Shown in pieces: positions 1 through 7,722 of a stretch of 17,127 nt of DNA (position 1 is the stretch's first letter; each line of letters begins with the position of its first letter). The notes below the pieces were generated by a model, which did no database searches, had not been told where the DNA came from, and saw nothing but the letters and a program-made list of their open reading frames with translations. Both the position numbers and the translations under genes were made by a program. The stretch is taken from NCBI GenBank assembly GCA_035307785.1, contig DATGHS010000310.1, positions 1-17,127 of the forward strand, given 5' to 3'. This DNA comes from DATGHS01 sp035307785 (GTDB taxonomy: Bacteria; Planctomycetota; Planctomycetia; Gemmatales; Gemmataceae).

Positions 1-14
1 CGCGATCCCTTATG

Positions 15-113
15 CAACCCTTTCAGGGTTGTTGCTTGTGGATGACATCTTTTCCCAGGGTAGCCGCGAAGCGCGGCAACCCTGGGCTGTGATATTCAAC
101 CCCTTCGGGGTTG
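15..113 (+). repeat. Three-hairpin intergenic repeat, copy A
   Basis: A 99-nt unit made of three perfect stem-loops in fixed order. Hairpin 1 (15-31) has CAACCC/GGGTTG arms. Hairpin 2 (54-86) has CCCAGGGT/ACCCTGGG outer arms and a GCCGC/GCGGC inner stem. Hairpin 3 (97-113) has CAACCCC/GGGGTTG arms closing a TTC loop. The linkers are 22 and 10 nt, exactly as in copies B (10792-10889) and C (10908-11005). It lies 64 bp past the stop of the leftward DUF1080 gene. The function is unknown; it could be a REP/MITE-like element or a structured RNA. Small ORFs running through it are judged spurious. Confidence 0.85.
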
Positions 114-177
114 TTGGCGCTAATGCCAGCCTCAAAATGCACGGGCTGTCCGGCCTGAACGAAGGAGAGGCCGATCT

Positions 178-897
178 TCACTTCTCGCCCGCCGGCACCT
201 TGTCGCCAACCTTTTTTCCTTCCAGCCGCTTGTCGTCGGGGAAAGTCGTCAGCACCAGGCCTTTGAATTGCACCTCCTGGTTGACGTTGTTGGAATGCAG
301 TTGCAGGCCGATGGGGCCTTCCTTGATGCGGTCGGGTTCGGGATCGCGCCAATCGACGACCAGTGTGCCGTTGACGATGAAGCGAATGCGGTTGCCCTGG
401 GCGAAGATTTCCATGTCGTTCCAGTCGTGCTGCTTGCCGGCTTTCTTGGCGGGGTTCGGGTCGGCCTTCAGGCCGAGCCGGCCGTAGAGGTCGTACAGAC
501 CCCAGCCGCTGGGGAACATCACCAGATGGCCCTTGTAGGTGTATGGGTCGCCGTGGTCGGGTGCCTTGTCGCCCCAGAGCGCGATGCCGGAGTGCATTTC
601 CGATTCCACCAGCTTCGCGGAGAAGGCGAGCGCGAAGTCGCCGTACTTTTTCTTCGTGAGAAGATAGGTGGAAACGGGCACCGGCTTGGTGTTCTTACCA
701 ACGATCACGCCATTTTGAATCGACCAGAGTTCCTTGTGGCCTTCCCAGCCCTCGAAGTCTTTGCCGTTGAAGAGTTCGATGCGCTCGGATTTGCCTTCTT
801 TGGGCGGCACCTTCGGCGGCTCCTTGTCCTGGGCACGGAGCGAGAGCGTTAAAAACAAGAGCGACAACGCGGGGAGCAGGATCGTAGTGCGGTACAT
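178..897 (-). CDS. Secreted DUF1080 (3-keto-disaccharide hydrolase-like) protein
   Basis: A 239-aa protein from the ATG at 897. That start is preferred over an in-frame ATG at 942 because it gives a clean signal peptide (MYRTTILLPALSLLFLTLSLRA, cleavage probably after A22) and has a GAGG about 9 nt upstream. Residues about 38-216 look like the DUF1080 fold (concanavalin-like, PF06439). Visible family landmarks are an ELFNGKDFEGWE opening, a W-x-I-Q-x-G-V-I-x-G strand, an HSGIALWG segment, a WNDMEI segment and a GPIGLQLHS end. The family is greatly expanded in planctomycetes and some members hydrolyse 3-keto-glycosides; the substrate here cannot be read from sequence. There is no lipobox cysteine, so it is probably soluble in the periplasm or outside the cell. 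It is divergent from the sigma factor gene. The C-terminal tail is Lys-rich. Confidence 0.88.
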   Translation of the reverse strand: MYRTTILLPALSLLFLTLSLRAQDKEPPKVPPKEGKSERIELFNGKDFEGWEGHKELWSIQNGVIVGKNTKPVPVSTYLLTKKKYGDFALAFSAKLVESEMHSGIALWGDKAPDHGDPYTYKGHLVMFPSGWGLYDLYGRLGLKADPNPAKKAGKQHDWNDMEIFAQGNRIRFIVNGTLVVDWRDPEPDRIKEGPIGLQLHSNNVNQEVQFKGLVLTTFPDDKRLEGKKVGDKVPAGEK

Positions 898-946
898 GGT
901 CTTGGCCTCGGATGGAGTAACATGGCGAGCGGTGGGGTTCATCCCC

Positions 947-976
947 GCCGGATGTCCGGCGCGGATGATCCGCGCC
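947..976. repeat. Two adjoining GC-rich palindromes
   Basis: GCCGGA-TG-TCCGGC spans 947-960. It shares bases with a second dyad at 958-976 (GGCGCGGAT-G-ATCCGCGCC). They sit between the divergent DUF1080 and sigma factor genes. No T-tract follows on either strand, so a terminator is unlikely. They could be a REP-like repeat or a regulatory site. Confidence 0.5.
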
Positions 977-1103
977 GCTAGCTTGAGTATGCCTATCGGT
1001 TTCGCGGTTACGGGGCAAAGTGGCTGCCCATCTTTGTCGCAAATATGCTAGGCTTCTGAGAAGACCGCGCGCAGAGAATACGCCGTAAGGACCCCACCTG
1101 CTC

Positions 1104-1691
1104 ATGGATGCTCCCGCCAATGTAATGCCCACCACAACGCCGGCCCGGCCCCTGGCCGAGACCGACTGGCCGGCCTTCATCGACAGCTATGGACGCGTCG
1201 CACTGGCGTGGTTTCGCCAGTCGGGTCTGCCGTTGGAAGATTTGCATACGGTAACGGGCGACTTCCTCAAGGCGCTGAGTCGGGAGTTTCGCGCGGTAGC
1301 GGAAGAGCCCACGCTGAAGTTCCGCCCCTGGCTGCAATTCGCGGCCCACGCCGCCTGGTGCGACGTGCTGGAGAAAAAAACCGCGCCGGAAGAGCAGGAC
1401 CAAGAGTCGCCGAAGTCGGCGCTGTTGGTTTCAATGGATGCTCACGACGAATTTTTACAAGCATTCGACAACGAATGCACCCGGCAACGCCGGGCGGAAG
1501 CGCTGCGGCAAGTGCAGTCGGTGGCGGAGCCTGCCGACTGGGAAGCTTTTTCGCAAGCCGTGCTGCAACAGAAACCGCTCGCCGATGTGGCAGCCGAATT
1601 TCAATGCGAGGATACCGCTATCCGTGCCGCGCTGTATCGAGTAGGCATGCGCTTGCGCGAAGAGTATGTGCGAATGGAAGAGATGACCTGA
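1104..1691 (+). CDS. ECF-type RNA polymerase sigma factor (planctomycete type)
   Basis: A 195-aa protein. Residues about 22-91 resemble sigma region 2: a Y-G-x-x-x-x-x-W helix, GLPLEDLHTVTGDFLKAL matching the acidic ADxxDLxQEVFLAL core, then F-R-P-W-L before an A-H-x-x-W-C-D-V-L helix. Residues about 126-190 resemble region 4 (WEAFSQAVLQQKPLADVAAE followed by a helix with a-x-x-Y-R-V-x-x-R-L-R-E). It should direct RNA polymerase to a dedicated promoter set. TAAGGA at 1086-1091 precedes the ATG; an in-frame ATG at 1125 is a weaker alternative. The kinase gene follows with only a palindromic repeat between them. Pairing of ECF sigma factors with protein kinases is characteristic of planctomycetes, so the kinase is the likely regulator. 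Region 2 is divergent, so exact ECF grouping is uncertain. Confidence 0.8.
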   Translation: MDAPANVMPTTTPARPLAETDWPAFIDSYGRVALAWFRQSGLPLEDLHTVTGDFLKALSREFRAVAEEPTLKFRPWLQFAAHAAWCDVLEKKTAPEEQDQESPKSALLVSMDAHDEFLQAFDNECTRQRRAEALRQVQSVAEPADWEAFSQAVLQQKPLADVAAEFQCEDTAIRAALYRVGMRLREEYVRMEEMT

Positions 1692-1695
1692 TTTT

Positions 1696-1840
1696 CAAAA
1701 TCCGAAATCCGAAACACGAAATTCGAAACAAATCCAAAATCAAAAATCCAAATGATCGAAACGGGGCGACACGTGTTTTGAATTTCGGATTTGGACATTT
1801 GGATTTGTTTCGGATTTCGGATTTCGTGTTTCGGATTTTG
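1696..1840. repeat. Long imperfect inverted repeat built from CCGAAA-type heptamers
   Basis: The left arm (about 1696-1768) carries repeated units such as TCCGAAA, CACGAAA and TTCGAAA followed by CAAATCCAAA. The right arm (about 1773-1840) is its reverse complement (TTTGGATTTGTTTCGG, then TTTCGGATTTCGTGTTTCGG). Short blocks are permuted between the arms, so pairing is imperfect. The arms are AT-rich and stand out from the GC-rich flanks. The element starts 4 nt after the sigma factor stop and ends just before the kinase gene. A transcript through both genes would carry a very long hairpin. I recognise this kind of sequence as a dispersed repeat seen in many environmental bacteria, but no transposase is present. 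Confidence 0.75.
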
Positions 1841-1866
1841 CAATGTCGGCAGCAGGATTTCCATCG

Positions 1867-4800
1867 ATGTCCGAGTGCATGTCGGCAGATGAGCTCACCG
1901 CGTGGTTGACCGGCAAGATACTGCCGGCCACCGCGGAAGAGCACGAAGAGCATTTGCATTCGTGCGTGCGCTGCCGGCAAGTCTTCGATCAGCACACCGA
2001 GCTGCCTGATGCCGATGATTGGCATGGCGCTTTCCAGGAACCTGCGCCGCCATCAGCGGATGATGCCGCCTTCTTGGATAATCTGAAGCAAATCGAAGTA
2101 TCGACGGCGGGAGGCTCCGGGCGAATCGGGGCCAACGGCGTGGCAGCCGAACGGATGCCGCCCGTCGTCAAGCGCAAATTGCCGGCGGTAAAGCTGCCCG
2201 AGATTCCGGGGTATGAAACGCTGGGCGAACTCGGCCGCGGCGGCATGGGCGTGGTGTACAAGGCCCGGCTCATCGCCCAGGACCGGATTGTGGCGCTCAA
2301 GATGATCCAGGGCGAGCCGTCGCCCGCCGACTTGGGCCGCTTCTACGACGAGGCCGAAGCCATTTCGCGGCTGCGGCATCCGCATATCGTGCAAATTGTC
2401 GAGGTCGGCCGACTGGATGACGGCCGGGTTTATTGCGCGCTGGAGTTCGTCGAAGGCGGCACACTGACCGACAAGGTGCGCAACAAGCCCCAAAGCGGTC
2501 GTTCGTCGGCCCAGCTGGTCGAAGCGCTCGCTCGCGCCATGTCGTATGCGCATAGCCGCGATATCATTCACCGCGACTTAAAGCCGGCCAACGTGCTGTT
2601 GCATAGCCGCAAAGCGCTGCTTGATTTACCCGAGGAGCCGAATCATCTTCCCACCGATTGGGATTTTCGCCGCTTTATGCCGAAGATCAGCGACTTCGGT
2701 CTGGCGAAGTTGCTTGACCGCCGCGCCGGGCACACTGCCAGCGGCGATATTCTCGGCACGCCCAGCTACATGGCCCCCGAGCAGGCTGAAGGGAAGCCGT
2801 ACCCGATCGGACCCACCACCGATGTCTATTCCCTGGGCGCGATCCTCTACGAAATGCTCACGGGCCAGCCGCCGTTTCTGGGCCCCACGCCCATGGAAAC
2901 GCTGTTCATGGTGCACACACTCGAGCCCGTGCCGCCGCGCAAGCTGGTGCGCGATGTGCCGCCCGCCCTGGAAGCGATCTGCTTGAAGTGCCTGCGCAAA
3001 CGGCCCGAGCAGCGCTATCCGAATGCGGAGGCGCTGGCCGACGATTTGCATCAATTCACGGAAGGCCAGCCAATCAAAGCCCGCCGGCTCGCCCTCGACT
3101 TGAGCTGGCGGACCCTCAAGAAGCGCGCGGCGACCGCAATCTATGGGGTGCTTGTGTTTGTCTTCGCGCTCGTGGCCGGCGGCGCGCTCGCGTTGAATTG
3201 GTTGCGGAACCAAAATGCCACAGGCGAACGCATCCGCACGATTCAGCAGGAATCGAAGGGGCTGGAACGTGAACTGGCACAAATGCGGCTGGAGCAAGCG
3301 AGCCAGAACTTTGACCGCGGCCATACCATCGACGGCTTGTTTGACTTGGCAGCCATGACGAAAGCGCAACCGTACGGCAACGAATTCAACAACGCCATTC
3401 ACTGGAACTGGGCGCTCTGGCAACGGGAAGTGCCGATCCTGCGGAATATCGCGCCGGTCCAAGCGCAGCTGGCTGCGCTTGCTGCCGATGGCAATTCGGT
3501 TTTGCCTTGCACGACCGAGGGACAAATCGCTCTTTGGCGGCCCGCCGAAGCCGATCTTGTGGAGAACATGCCAACTGTCGAGGACGGCTCCGCGATGAGA
3601 CCGGTGGAGGCGCTCGACCTATCGGCCCATGGACAGTGGGCAGCGGTGCTGACCAACGGACGGGTCTTGGTGTGGAACCGCGAGAAAAAGAAAACGCTTC
3701 TCCTGCCGCCCGCAGATGGCAACGCGAGATTTGTGGCGCTTTGTTTCGGCGCCGACGGAAACCTGATCACGCTGCGCTCGGATAAGAAATGGCAACAATG
3801 GAAGTTGGAATCGGCGAAACCCGAAGGCAAGCCAATGGGCGAAGGCGTGGCCGCAGCTTCCATCTCCGCCGCGCCGGATGGCAAGACTCTGCTCTTGCGT
3901 GATGGGAGCGGAAAATGTTGGCTTTCCAAGGCCGAACCAGGCAGCGCGCCGCGCGAGCTTGCGTCGCCGGCCGCCATTCTCCACACCGCCTGGCTTCGAA
4001 ACGGCGAAGAATTGGCCGGTGTCTGTGCCGATGGCAAAGTGCGCGTTTGGAATGGCAGCGACATGCGCCTGGTGCTGATGTTGCCAGACGCGGGGCCACA
4101 CACGACTCTCGTCAGCGCAAGTGGCGATGGCCGGCAGATTCTAACCGGCGGCCAGGATGGCCGGGTCCAATGGTGGGATGCCGCTTCGGGCCGATTGCGC
4201 GGCGTACTGCCGCTCGGCCAGCCAGTCACGGCCCTTGCCATGGCAGTCGATGGCCGATCGTTTCTGACGTTGGACGAATCCGGCACGCTGCGGCTTTGGA
4301 ATATGCCGGCGGGATGGGCAGCGGCATCCTCCCTCAACGGACCGCAGCTGGGCCACGCGGAATGGAGCAGCGACGGCAGCCACGTCGCCTCAGTTTGCCT
4401 GAGCAATCCGTCCTCGGTAAAGCTTTGCAATGTCGAGCGAAACGAGACGTGGAATATCGCTCCCACTGGCCCCGGCGAATCCTTTCGAGCAGTCTCGATC
4501 TCGCCTAACGCGAAGTTTCTGCTCATCGGCGGCGCGGCCGGGCCAGAGGGGAAGGCACAAGTTTTCGACTTGCAGGGCAATTCGCAGGGTCCGCCCTGGT
4601 TGGACCCGGAGCCGTTCGTGGCGGTATGCTGGGGGCCCGGTGGCAATGTCGCGCTGACGGCGAGCGAGTCGGGGAAAGTCATTCTCTGGGACATCCCCAG
4701 GAGCAAGCCGAGCACCATTCCGATTTCTCCAACCGGGCCGGTCCGGGCGCTGGCGTTCGCGCCAGACGGTAAGACCATCGCCATTGCCGGCGAGGGAAAG

Positions 4801-5430
4801 GACAAATTGGGCGAGGTCCGAATGTGGTCGCTGGAGACCAATCAGCTGTTGGGGGAGCCGTTGCGGCAACCCGGCCGGATCGCCGAGGTATCCTTTGAGT
4901 CTGATGGCAAGTTCATCCGCACGTGCGACACCCAAAATGTCTTGCGACGATGGGAAGTGACCACCGATCAACTTACCATCCCCGCGTCCCCTCCAAGCGC
5001 TGGCGCGAAGCTTCTGGCCGGCATTGAAAAGGCGGCGCTTTGGCTTAGCGAAGACCGGACGCTGCGTCTCGGGGCGAAACCACTGTTCCGGTTGCTCCGC
5101 GGCGAACCCAGGGTGGCCGCATTTTCACCGGATGGCCGGCTACTGCTCACCGGCACGGGCGACGGCCTGCGGTTGTGGGATGTCGCCACCGGACAGCGGC
5201 TCGGGCCCGTGTTGCCGCTGGCTGAAGTTCACGGCGTTGCCTGGTCGCCATCGGGTCGCCATTTCCTGGCCTGGAACGATGCGGAAGCGAAAGTTTGGTC
5301 GCTTCCCGACATCGCCTCCGCGAATGAAGACATGTCCCAATGGCTGCAAATTCACCTCGGCCTGGAGCGCGCGACCGACGGGACGCCGCGCTGGCTCGCG
5401 CCGGCGGAGTGGCGCGAGAAGCGGTGGTAA
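1867..5430 (+). CDS. Zinc-finger / Ser-Thr protein kinase / TM / WD40-repeat protein
   Basis: A 1187-aa protein from the ATG at 1867, chosen because AGGA (1853-1856) lies 10 nt upstream. An in-frame ATG at 1843 abuts the repeat and lacks a ribosome site. Domains in order: an N-terminal anti-sigma-like zinc finger H29-x3-C33-x2-C36; a Hanks kinase (about 105-390) with GRGGMG glycine loop (123-128), Lys145, HRDLKPAN (catalytic Asp237), DFG (Asp276) and an MAPEQ segment, so catalytically complete; a single TM helix (about 424-446); a short coiled-coil-prone stretch (about 457-482); then a long WD40 beta-propeller region from about 520 to near the end (several LRLWD-, VRMWS- and VQWWD-type strands). 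An insert lies between the HRD and DFG motifs. The kinase is inferred to be cytoplasmic and the propeller extracytoplasmic. With the upstream sigma factor it looks like a signal-to-transcription module: the zinc finger may hold the sigma factor and kinase activity may release it. Confidence 0.9.
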   Translation: MSECMSADELTAWLTGKILPATAEEHEEHLHSCVRCRQVFDQHTELPDADDWHGAFQEPAPPSADDAAFLDNLKQIEVSTAGGSGRIGANGVAAERMPPVVKRKLPAVKLPEIPGYETLGELGRGGMGVVYKARLIAQDRIVALKMIQGEPSPADLGRFYDEAEAISRLRHPHIVQIVEVGRLDDGRVYCALEFVEGGTLTDKVRNKPQSGRSSAQLVEALARAMSYAHSRDIIHRDLKPANVLLHSRKALLDLPEEPNHLPTDWDFRRFMPKISDFGLAKLLDRRAGHTASGDILGTPSYMAPEQAEGKPYPIGPTTDVYSLGAILYEMLTGQPPFLGPTPMETLFMVHTLEPVPPRKLVRDVPPALEAICLKCLRKRPEQRYPNAEALADDLHQFTEGQPIKARRLALDLSWRTLKKRAATAIYGVLVFVFALVAGGALALNWLRNQNATGERIRTIQQESKGLERELAQMRLEQASQNFDRGHTIDGLFDLAAMTKAQPYGNEFNNAIHWNWALWQREVPILRNIAPVQAQLAALAADGNSVLPCTTEGQIALWRPAEADLVENMPTVEDGSAMRPVEALDLSAHGQWAAVLTNGRVLVWNREKKKTLLLPPADGNARFVALCFGADGNLITLRSDKKWQQWKLESAKPEGKPMGEGVAAASISAAPDGKTLLLRDGSGKCWLSKAEPGSAPRELASPAAILHTAWLRNGEELAGVCADGKVRVWNGSDMRLVLMLPDAGPHTTLVSASGDGRQILTGGQDGRVQWWDAASGRLRGVLPLGQPVTALAMAVDGRSFLTLDESGTLRLWNMPAGWAAASSLNGPQLGHAEWSSDGSHVASVCLSNPSSVKLCNVERNETWNIAPTGPGESFRAVSISPNAKFLLIGGAAGPEGKAQVFDLQGNSQGPPWLDPEPFVAVCWGPGGNVALTASESGKVILWDIPRSKPSTIPISPTGPVRALAFAPDGKTIAIAGEGKDKLGEVRMWSLETNQLLGEPLRQPGRIAEVSFESDGKFIRTCDTQNVLRRWEVTTDQLTIPASPPSAGAKLLAGIEKAALWLSEDRTLRLGAKPLFRLLRGEPRVAAFSPDGRLLLTGTGDGLRLWDVATGQRLGPVLPLAEVHGVAWSPSGRHFLAWNDAEAKVWSLPDIASANEDMSQWLQIHLGLERATDGTPRWLAPAEWREKRW

Positions 5431-5449
5431 GTCAAACAATTGCCTATTC

Positions 5450-5488
5450 TTACATTGACTCGTTGCAAAATGACGGCGAATGTAAAAT
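5450..5488 (+). promoter_or_regulatory. Putative promoter/operator before the small gene pair
   Basis: A perfect 7-bp inverted repeat, TTACATT (5450-5456) and AATGTAA (5479-5485), overlaps a TTGACT hexamer (5455-5460) and a -10-like TAAAAT (5483-5488). The -10 box ends 6 nt before the ATG at 5495 and there is no Shine-Dalgarno, so the mRNA may be leaderless. The TTGACT to TAAAAT gap is 22 nt, too long for a standard -35, so only the -10 and the dyad are suggested. The dyad would suit autorepression by a toxin-antitoxin complex. Confidence 0.35.
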
Positions 5489-5494
5489 GTCATA

Positions 5495-5779
5495 ATGCAG
5501 GTTAGGTACTACCTTGACTCGGATACCCGGCTACCGGACATCCATAATCACGGTGTGACGGAAGCAGAAGTCGAACACCTGTTGCGGCAACCCGGACCAG
5601 TTCTTAAAGGTGAGCGCAATTCGCGTTTGAAGGCGGGGCAAACTCTCGCTGGCCGTTATATTCAGGTTGTGTATAGTCCTGACCCCGGTGGTCAAAGTGT
5701 TTTCGTGATTACTGCCTTCGCGCTTTCCGGTAAAGCTCTGATGGCTTATCGCCGGCGACAGCGCAGGAGAAGGCGATGA
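5495..5779 (+). CDS. Small DUF4258/RelE-like protein, possible toxin
   Basis: A 94-aa basic protein opening MQVRYYLDSDTRLPDIHNHG, with a V-T-E-A-E-V-E-H-L-L-R helix, an AGRYIQVVYSPDP strand and a VITAF segment before a poly-Arg tail. This layout (a short helix carrying EVEHLL, then 'x-G-R-Y-x-x-V-x-Y' and 'V-x-x-x-T-A') resembles small DUF4258/BrnT-like toxin folds and similar short planctomycete proteins. It overlaps the next gene by four bases (ATGA), which argues for one transcript and coupled translation. Toxin-before-antitoxin order is typical of BrnT/BrnA-like pairs. No toxicity can be read from sequence. It could instead be a stand-alone conserved small protein. Confidence 0.6.
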   Translation: MQVRYYLDSDTRLPDIHNHGVTEAEVEHLLRQPGPVLKGERNSRLKAGQTLAGRYIQVVYSPDPGGQSVFVITAFALSGKALMAYRRRQRRRRR

Positions 5780-6030
5780 AGAAATCGGCTCCGTCCCGAA
5801 CGAATTCGCCCCGTAAAGCGGGATACAAATTCAAGCAAAAGCTCCCGGCCGGGTGGGGCGGGCGCAAGATCCGCGCGGTGATTCAACACTATGAGCAGAT
5901 TCCTGATGATGAACTCGCGCGCGAAATCGAATTGGCGCCCGAAGTCACTGACGAAACGTTGATAGCCGTACCGACTGAGTTGCTGCCGGCAGTTCGCAAA
6001 CTGATAGCCAACCATCGTAAAAGTGCATGA
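5776..6030 (+). CDS. Small basic-to-acidic protein, possible antitoxin partner
   Basis: An 84-aa protein starting at the ATG inside the ATGA overlap with the previous gene; AGGAGAAGG (5765-5773) gives a strong ribosome site within the upstream gene. The N-terminal 35 residues are Lys/Arg-rich (KKSAPSRTNSPRKAGYKFKQ), followed by GWGGRKIRAVIQHYEQIPDD, then an acidic stretch and an AVPTELLPAVRKLIA helix. A small two-gene cassette with this overlap suggests a toxin-antitoxin pair, with this gene as the antitoxin. I do not recognise a named DNA-binding fold, so the assignment rests on context. Confidence 0.6.
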   Translation: MKKSAPSRTNSPRKAGYKFKQKLPAGWGGRKIRAVIQHYEQIPDDELAREIELAPEVTDETLIAVPTELLPAVRKLIANHRKSA

Positions 6031-6051
6031 CTCGTTGTTGGGAGCGACGCA

Positions 6052-7599
6052 ATGAATATCGTGCATGCCCCGTTGCTTTTCGCTACCCTTCTTGCCGGCC
6101 AAGACGCGCCGCGGCCGAAGATTGACATCAGCAAAGAGACCACCTACGTCACTGGTCCGCTCGACAAGGATGGCTACGTCGATTACGAGGCTGCCCTCAA
6201 CGACCGGCTCGGCAAGGGCATCACGCCGGAGAAAAATGCCAATGTCCTGCTCTGGAAAGCGTTTGGCCCGAAGCCGGGTGGCGAGCGCATGCCGGAGAGA
6301 TTCTTCAAGTGCTTGGGTATCGAGGAACCGCCAGCCGATGGAGCTTATTTCATCTTTCTCGATACATTCGTGGAGGCTCATCTCAAGCTCCCGCGTGACG
6401 AAATTATGCCCACTTGGAGCGAGCGCCTTCAGGCCAGCAAGGAACCGTGGAGCGAGAAGGATCATCCGCGCATCGCCGAGTGGTTAAAAATCAATGAAAA
6501 GCCGCTGGCCATCGTCGTGGAGGCGTCTAAACGACCGAATTATTTCAACCCGCTGGTTTGCCAACACAAGGAAAATGGTCCTGGCTTGCTGATTGGCGCA
6601 TTGCTTCCCGGAGTGCAACGATGCCGCGAACTGGCAGCAGCGTTTACCGCGCGTGCCATGCTTCGGCTCGGAGAAGGAAAAGCAGACGAGGCATGGCAAG
6701 ACCTGCTCGCTTGCCACCGCTTGGCTCGTCTTGTCTCCCGAAGTGCCACATTGATCGAAGGCCTGGTCGGTTTTGCCATCGAACAGGCCGCATGCAACAC
6801 GGACCTCGCGTATCTTGAGCATGCCAGGCTAACCAGCGCGCAGATTCAGAATCGAATGAAGGATATGCAAAAGTTGCCGCCCATGCGGCCCGTGGCCGAC
6901 AAGATCGACCTTGGTGAGCGCTTCACGTATCTGGATGCGATTCAAATGTTCCACCGGGAAGGCTTGAAAGCGCTGGGAGTAGATGTCGCCAGTCTCACCC
7001 CAAAACAAATCAAGGCATTGAGGATGATAAATTGGGAAGATCTATTGCGTAAAGGCAACCGCATCTATGATCAAATGGCTGCGGCCATGCGGCTTAAGAA
7101 TCGAAGCGCCCGCCAGGAAGCTTTCGACAAGATTGATGGGTTCTTTGCGTCCGCAAAGAAAAATGGAGCCACAAATCTTGACGATTTCTTGAAGCTACTT
7201 TCCGGAGAGTTGCCGCCCGACAAGTTGATCACCGAAAAGCTCGGCAACATTCTCATCGGTCTCCTGGCGCCTGCCGCGCGCAAGGTGCAAGATTCCTTCG
7301 ACCGCTCCCAACAAGTGCAGCAGAATCTGTTAGTCGCGTTTGCCCTGGCCGCGTATCGCGCCGACCACGGCAGTTACCCGCCGAAGCTTGACGATCTCGC
7401 GCCCGAATATCTGGCAACGGTTCCCAACGATCTCTTTTCCGGCAAGCCACTCATTTACCGCCCGTCGGAGAAGGGTTACATCTTCTATAGCGTGGGCATT
7501 AACGGCAAAGACGACGGCGGCCGCTTTCTGGGTGACGAACCGCCCGGAGATGATCTCGGCGTGCGAATGCCGGCGGCGGATGCCAAGCCGAAGAAGTGA
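6052..7599 (+). CDS. Exported-looking protein of unknown function with pseudopilin-like C-terminus
   Basis: A 515-aa protein starting at the ATG after GGGAG (6040-6044), 22 nt downstream of the antitoxin-like gene. The N-terminus (MNIVHAPLLFATLLAGQDAP) is a short, weak signal-peptide candidate. The middle is mostly alpha-helical and charged (for example AMLRLGEGKADEAWQDLLAC), without a motif I can name. The last ~90 residues (425-491) match the C-terminal pattern of type II secretion pseudopilins and related planctomycete proteins: A-x-Y-R-A-D-H-G-S-Y-P-P-x-L-D-D-L, then P-x-D-x-F-S-G-x-P-L-I-Y, then Y-S-V-G-x-N-G-x-D-D-G-G. There is no pilin N-terminal helix, so it is not a pilin itself. The function is unknown. 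Confidence 0.72.
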   Translation: MNIVHAPLLFATLLAGQDAPRPKIDISKETTYVTGPLDKDGYVDYEAALNDRLGKGITPEKNANVLLWKAFGPKPGGERMPERFFKCLGIEEPPADGAYFIFLDTFVEAHLKLPRDEIMPTWSERLQASKEPWSEKDHPRIAEWLKINEKPLAIVVEASKRPNYFNPLVCQHKENGPGLLIGALLPGVQRCRELAAAFTARAMLRLGEGKADEAWQDLLACHRLARLVSRSATLIEGLVGFAIEQAACNTDLAYLEHARLTSAQIQNRMKDMQKLPPMRPVADKIDLGERFTYLDAIQMFHREGLKALGVDVASLTPKQIKALRMINWEDLLRKGNRIYDQMAAAMRLKNRSARQEAFDKIDGFFASAKKNGATNLDDFLKLLSGELPPDKLITEKLGNILIGLLAPAARKVQDSFDRSQQVQQNLLVAFALAAYRADHGSYPPKLDDLAPEYLATVPNDLFSGKPLIYRPSEKGYIFYSVGINGKDDGGRFLGDEPPGDDLGVRMPAADAKPKK

Positions 7600-7648
7600 T
7601 GCAAAGAGTCACCTTTTTGTCCGCCACGCAAATTCATACCGATATACC

Positions 7649-7676
7649 CGTAGAACGGAATTAATTCCGTTCTACG
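7649..7676. repeat. Perfect 28-bp palindrome
   Basis: CGTAGAACGGAATT followed directly by AATTCCGTTCTACG, with no mismatch and no spacer. As RNA it would fold to a 12-bp stem with a UUAA loop. It lies 50 bp after the stop of the 515-aa protein gene and about 46 bp before the hydrolase ATG. TTTC follows on the plus strand, a poor T-tract, so it may be a weak terminator, a dispersed palindromic repeat or a dimeric-protein binding site. Confidence 0.7.
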
Positions 7677-7722
7677 TTTCGTGGGCGGTTTTCATCCGAT
7701 TCAAGCACCCGGGAGAGGACAT

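Noticed and set aside
23..487. Small ORFs on both strands through repeat copy A, reading as short proteins (e.g. phrases like FNPFGVV)
   Set aside because: They are translations of the hairpin repeat; similar peptides arise from copies B and C at 10662-11051, so they are repeat artefacts rather than genes.
3399..4841. A 480-aa leftward open frame inside the kinase/WD40 gene
   Set aside because: Antisense shadow of the WD40 region, Ser/Pro-rich and without domain signatures.
5455..5488. Standard -35/-10 promoter from TTGACT and TAAAAT
   Set aside because: The spacer is 22 nt, too long for a usual sigma-70 promoter; only the -10-like box and the dyad were kept, at low confidence.
7681..7722. 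GTG start for the secreted hydrolase at 7681
   Set aside because: It would add 14 residues before a proper signal peptide and lies just after the palindrome; the ATG at 7723 has a purine-rich ribosome site.
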